A DNA stretch of 64,000 nucleotides, taken from assembly GCF_001428605.1 (NCBI RefSeq), contig NZ_LMID01000001.1:1061372-1125371 (forward strand), written 5' to 3'. This DNA is from Sphingomonas sp. Root720 (GTDB lineage Bacteria; Pseudomonadota; Alphaproteobacteria; Sphingomonadales; Sphingomonadaceae). The notes below the pieces were generated by a model. That model did no database searches, was not told the origin of the DNA, and worked only from the letters and a program-made list of their open reading frames with translations. Position 1 is the stretch's first letter, and each line of letters opens with the position of its first letter. Below, piece by piece: positions 61,670 through 64,000 of the stretch. The position numbers and the translations under genes were made by a program.

Positions 61670-62806
61670 ATGAAGACCGCCACCATCGTCCGCCTGTCCT
61701 GCGTCAACGCGGTGGGTTTCTCGGGTTCGACGGTCATGCCGCTCTGGCTCGGCGAGATCGCCGGGCATCTCGGCATGCCGTCCTGGTATGCGGGCGCGGC
61801 GGTGATGGCGCTGCTCGGCGCGGCGGCGCTGTTCAACCTGGCGACCCCGATCCTGTTCCGCACGGTGGCGCTGCTGCCGCTCGCCCGCGCCGCCCTCGCG
61901 GTGGTCTCCCTCGCCTATCTGATGGCGGCGGTGCGGTCGCCCGCCCTGTTCCTGGCGGCCTGCCTGATCACCGGCGGCGCGCTCGGCACGCTGCTCAACG
62001 TCACCAACCGGCTGATGGGCAGCCACGAGCATGTCCAGAAGGGCTATGCGATCTTCCAGCTGGTCGAGATCTGCTTCGCGACCGCGCTGTTCCTCGGCTG
62101 CACCGCCATGATCGCCCGCTTCGACCTGTCGGCGATGTTTCCGCTGACGGCGGCGACCGGCCTGCTGGGGCTCGGCCTGCTCCACCGGCTGCCGCTGGAC
62201 AGGGCGATGCCGGCGGTGGTGGGCGAGATCGAGGGCCCCGCCCATCGCGGCCGCGCCATCGTCACGCTGATCGCCTTCGGGCTGTTCTTCATCGGGCAGG
62301 CGACGCTCAATTCCTTCATGCCGATCATCGGCCAGGCGGCCGGGCTCAGCGCCGAGCGCGCGGGCCAGATGGTCGGCTTCGGCATGCCGTTCGGCTTCGC
62401 GGGGGCGCTGCTCGCCCGGGTGATCGGGGAGCGGATCAGCCCGGTCGCGGCGGTCGGGCTGACGATCGCCGTGCTCGCCGTCGCCGCGCCCTGCGTCACC
62501 TTCGCGCCCGGCGTCGGCGCGTTCATGGCGACGGTGATCCTGCTGGTAACCTTCACCATCTTCTCGGTCCCCTATTTCTTCGCCCAGCTCGGGGCGCTCG
62601 ACCGCCATGGCCGCTACACCGCCTTCGGCCCCGCGATGATGCTCGCGGGGATCGCGATCGGGCCGAGCGCCGCGGTGCTCATCAACGGCCGGCTGGGGCT
62701 CGGCGCGGTCGGCCTCTTCGCGAGCGGCTTCCTCCTGATCGCCGGCGCCGCCTTCGCGCTGGCCGTGCTCGCCCGCCGCCCCGCCCCGGTCCCGGCGGCG
62801 GCCTGA
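61670..62806 (+). CDS. Major facilitator superfamily transporter
   Basis: A 378-aa integral membrane protein with about 12 hydrophobic segments (for example AAVMALLGAAALFNLATPIL, LALVSLAYLMAAV-like second helix pairs, LIAFGLFFIGQATLNSFMPI, MATVILLVTFTIFSVPYFFA). It is short for the family, with compact loops; the charged cytoplasmic loop EIEGPAHRGR separates the two halves. It follows the oxidoreductase by 19 bases. Probably the inner-membrane uptake or efflux step for the compound brought in by the TonB receptor. Substrate unknown. Confidence 0.85.
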   Translation: MKTATIVRLSCVNAVGFSGSTVMPLWLGEIAGHLGMPSWYAGAAVMALLGAAALFNLATPILFRTVALLPLARAALAVVSLAYLMAAVRSPALFLAACLITGGALGTLLNVTNRLMGSHEHVQKGYAIFQLVEICFATALFLGCTAMIARFDLSAMFPLTAATGLLGLGLLHRLPLDRAMPAVVGEIEGPAHRGRAIVTLIAFGLFFIGQATLNSFMPIIGQAAGLSAERAGQMVGFGMPFGFAGALLARVIGERISPVAAVGLTIAVLAVAAPCVTFAPGVGAFMATVILLVTFTIFSVPYFFAQLGALDRHGRYTAFGPAMMLAGIAIGPSAAVLINGRLGLGAVGLFASGFLLIAGAAFALAVLARRPAPVPAAA

Positions 62807-62820
62807 CGTCCGCACCCGCC

Positions 62821-62847
62821 GCTACCCATATCGCATGGCGGCTATCC
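62821..62847 (+). promoter_or_regulatory. CTAYYC box pair, 20 bp apart, before the cysteine hydrolase gene
   Basis: GCTACCC at 62821-62827 and GCTATCC at 62841-62847, direct repeats with a 20-bp period, ending 60 bp before the ATG 62908. The boxes suggest that this gene has its own promoter rather than depending only on the operon upstream. Confidence 0.5.
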
Positions 62848-62907
62848 GCCATCCCGCTTGCCCTCCTCCCGGCATATCCTAGCCTCCGACCGATCAGGAG
62901 AACGGCG

Positions 62908-63690
62908 ATGAACGACGACGGCAAGACGGGGCTTCGGCGGACCGGCTACGAGGTGACGGGCAACCTCGTCGACATGACCCGCCCCGCCGGTCCGCAGAGG
63001 ACGGCGACCTTCCGGGCCCAGCCGCAAGACATCGCGATCGACCTCGACCGCACCGCGATCGTCGTCGTCGACATGCAGAACGACTTTTGCGGCCATGGCG
63101 GCTGGTTCGACACGCTCGGCGTAGACGTGGCGCCGATCCACGCCATCTATCCCAATATCCGCCGCGTCACCGACAGCGCGCGGGCGAAGGGCATCCCGAT
63201 CGTCTGGGTCGGCTTCGGCACGCGTCCCGACCGCGCCAACCTCGCCCCGATCACGCGCTATCCCTTTGCGCGGGTCGGCGGCGGGGCCGGCCTCGGCGAC
63301 CTGATCCACGGCAAGGGCCGGAGCGAGCCGCACCACATCCTCCAGCAAGGCAGCTGGGGCGCCGAGGTCGTGGCCGAACTCGACGCGCGGCCAGACGACA
63401 TCCATGTCGACAAGCATCGCATCAGCGGCTTCTGGGATTCGCCGCTCGACTCGATTCTGCGCAATCTCGACGTGAAAACGCTGGTGATGATGGGCGTCAA
63501 TTCGGACGAGTGCGTGTTCGCGACGCTGATCGACGGCAGCTTCCACGGCTATGACACGGTGATGATCGAGGACGGGTCGGCAACCAGCTCGCCGCCGAGC
63601 TGCCATGAGGCGGCGCTCTACCAGGTGCGTTTCTGCTTCGGCTTCACGATGACCTCGACCGACTGGGCCGAGGGGCTGGAGAGCGCCTGA
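62908..63690 (+). CDS. Cysteine hydrolase, isochorismatase family
   Basis: A 260-aa enzyme with AGGAGA upstream. The triad is D55 (VVVDMQNDF), K169 (VDKHRI) and C202 (GVNSDECVFA). Members hydrolyse amides or vinyl ethers: isochorismatase, nicotinamidase, N-carbamoyl hydrolases, biuret hydrolase, ureidoacrylate hydrolase. The N-terminal extension (first 40 residues, GYEVTGNLVDMTRPAGPQRT) and QGSWGAEVVAELDARPDDIH resemble the ureidoacrylate/peroxyureidoacrylate hydrolase branch (RutB-like), but this is not conclusive. It overlaps the next start (TGATG), so it is coupled to the molybdopterin enzyme. Confidence 0.9.
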   Translation: MNDDGKTGLRRTGYEVTGNLVDMTRPAGPQRTATFRAQPQDIAIDLDRTAIVVVDMQNDFCGHGGWFDTLGVDVAPIHAIYPNIRRVTDSARAKGIPIVWVGFGTRPDRANLAPITRYPFARVGGGAGLGDLIHGKGRSEPHHILQQGSWGAEVVAELDARPDDIHVDKHRISGFWDSPLDSILRNLDVKTLVMMGVNSDECVFATLIDGSFHGYDTVMIEDGSATSSPPSCHEAALYQVRFCFGFTMTSTDWAEGLESA

Positions 63691-64000
63691 TGGCCGAGGA
63701 CCGGCGCAGCTTCTGTCGGTTCTGCGGAAGCAACTGCGCGGTCATCGCCACGGTCGAAGGCGATCGGATCACCGCCGTCCGCGGCGATCCCGACGATCCG
63801 GTCTCGCAAGGCTATATCTGCTCGAAGGGCGCGGCGCTCGGCCGCTTCCATCACCATCCGCGACGGCTCGACCGGCCGATGATCCGCCGCGGCGGCGAAC
63901 TGGTCGAAACCGACTGGCCGACCGTGCTCGACGACATCGCCGGCCATGTCCGCAGGCTGATCGACGCGCAGGGCCCGGCGGCGATCGGCGGCTATGCCGG
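63690..64000 (+). CDS. Molybdopterin oxidoreductase, N-terminal part (runs off the right edge)
   Basis: The first 103 residues of a bis-MGD molybdenum/tungsten enzyme (formate dehydrogenase/nitrate reductase type). The [4Fe-4S] motif is C9-x2-C12-x3-C16-x27-C44 with the RFCGSNCAV and GYICSKGAA context, followed by the PRRLDRPMIRRGGELVETDW stretch of the first molybdopterin domain. No Tat signal precedes the cluster, so it is cytoplasmic. Coupled to the cysteine hydrolase (TGATG). Real substrate needs the rest of the gene. With the flanking oxidoreductases and transporter it suggests redox processing of a nitrogenous or aromatic compound. Confidence 0.9.
   Translation, partial: MAEDRRSFCRFCGSNCAVIATVEGDRITAVRGDPDDPVSQGYICSKGAALGRFHHHPRRLDRPMIRRGGELVETDWPTVLDDIAGHVRRLIDAQGPAAIGGYA

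Noticed and set aside
1-64000. tRNA, rRNA, CRISPR, insertion-sequence or integrase signatures
   Set aside because: None seen by eye; no cloverleaf with CCA end, no repeat-spacer series, no transposase-like product and no long terminal inverted repeats.

Overview
The window is 64 kb of high-GC DNA that reads as a chromosomal accessory region of a sphingomonad (Alphaproteobacteria, Sphingomonadales; genus not determined). The reasons are five large TonB-dependent receptors of the sphingomonad type, a MucR/Ros-family regulator, the five-step formylglutamate version of histidine degradation, and many catabolic genes that each sit next to a receptor and a private regulator. I saw no rRNA, tRNA, insertion sequence, integrase, phage gene or CRISPR array.

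Layout. 1-4.3 kb: end of an unknown gene, a glutathione S-transferase, small conserved proteins, an IF-1 paralogue, a cold-shock protein, and a translationally coupled pair of a crotonase-fold protein and an N-formylglutamate amidohydrolase-like protein. 4.3-12.1 kb: a peptide-utilisation group with a DUF885 peptidase, a dipeptide-epimerase-like enolase, an XRE-cupin regulator, a TonB receptor and a serine hydrolase closely resembling D-aminopeptidase. The epimerase and receptor promoters share a two-box architecture. 12.1-23.7 kb: an eight-gene minus-strand catabolic operon (TonB receptor, haem-c/propeller protein, cytochrome c, Baeyer-Villiger-type monooxygenase, dienelactone hydrolase, fumarylacetoacetate hydrolase-like enzyme, unknown protein, acyl-CoA ligase). 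It is divergent from a SnoaL-like protein and an IclR regulator. 23.7-31.6 kb: a decayed TetR remnant, a MucR protein lacking all zinc ligands, nitroreductase, L-lactate dehydrogenase, NAD(P)HX dehydratase, phosphatase, metallopeptidase and three envelope/lipid proteins.

31.7-39.1 kb: the complete hut locus, hutCF divergent from hutIHGU, with a perfect 18-bp palindrome in the shared promoter. 39.2-41.7 kb: a soluble chemotaxis receptor, a stand-alone receiver domain and an exported SnoaL-like protein. 41.7-50.4 kb: a TonB receptor divergent from a Tat-exported flavin amine oxidase (spermidine dehydrogenase-like), then a TetR regulator, another TonB receptor and another SnoaL-like protein. 50.4-53.6 kb: glycan genes (methyltransferase-glycosyltransferase fusion, family-2 glycosyltransferase, RmlC-like epimerase). 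53.8-64 kb: a TonB receptor, a 948-aa MalT-like LuxR ATPase regulator, a SnoaL-like protein, two divergent MDR oxidoreductases, an MFS transporter, a cysteine hydrolase and the start of a molybdopterin oxidoreductase. Three promoters in this last group carry paired CTAYYC-type heptamers exactly 20 bp apart.

Overall the region is a set of self-contained nutrient-scavenging modules, each combining outer-membrane import, a degradative enzyme set and a local regulator, interspersed with housekeeping and envelope genes. Gene starts were moved inside the longest open frame where a Shine-Dalgarno sequence or family length supported it.
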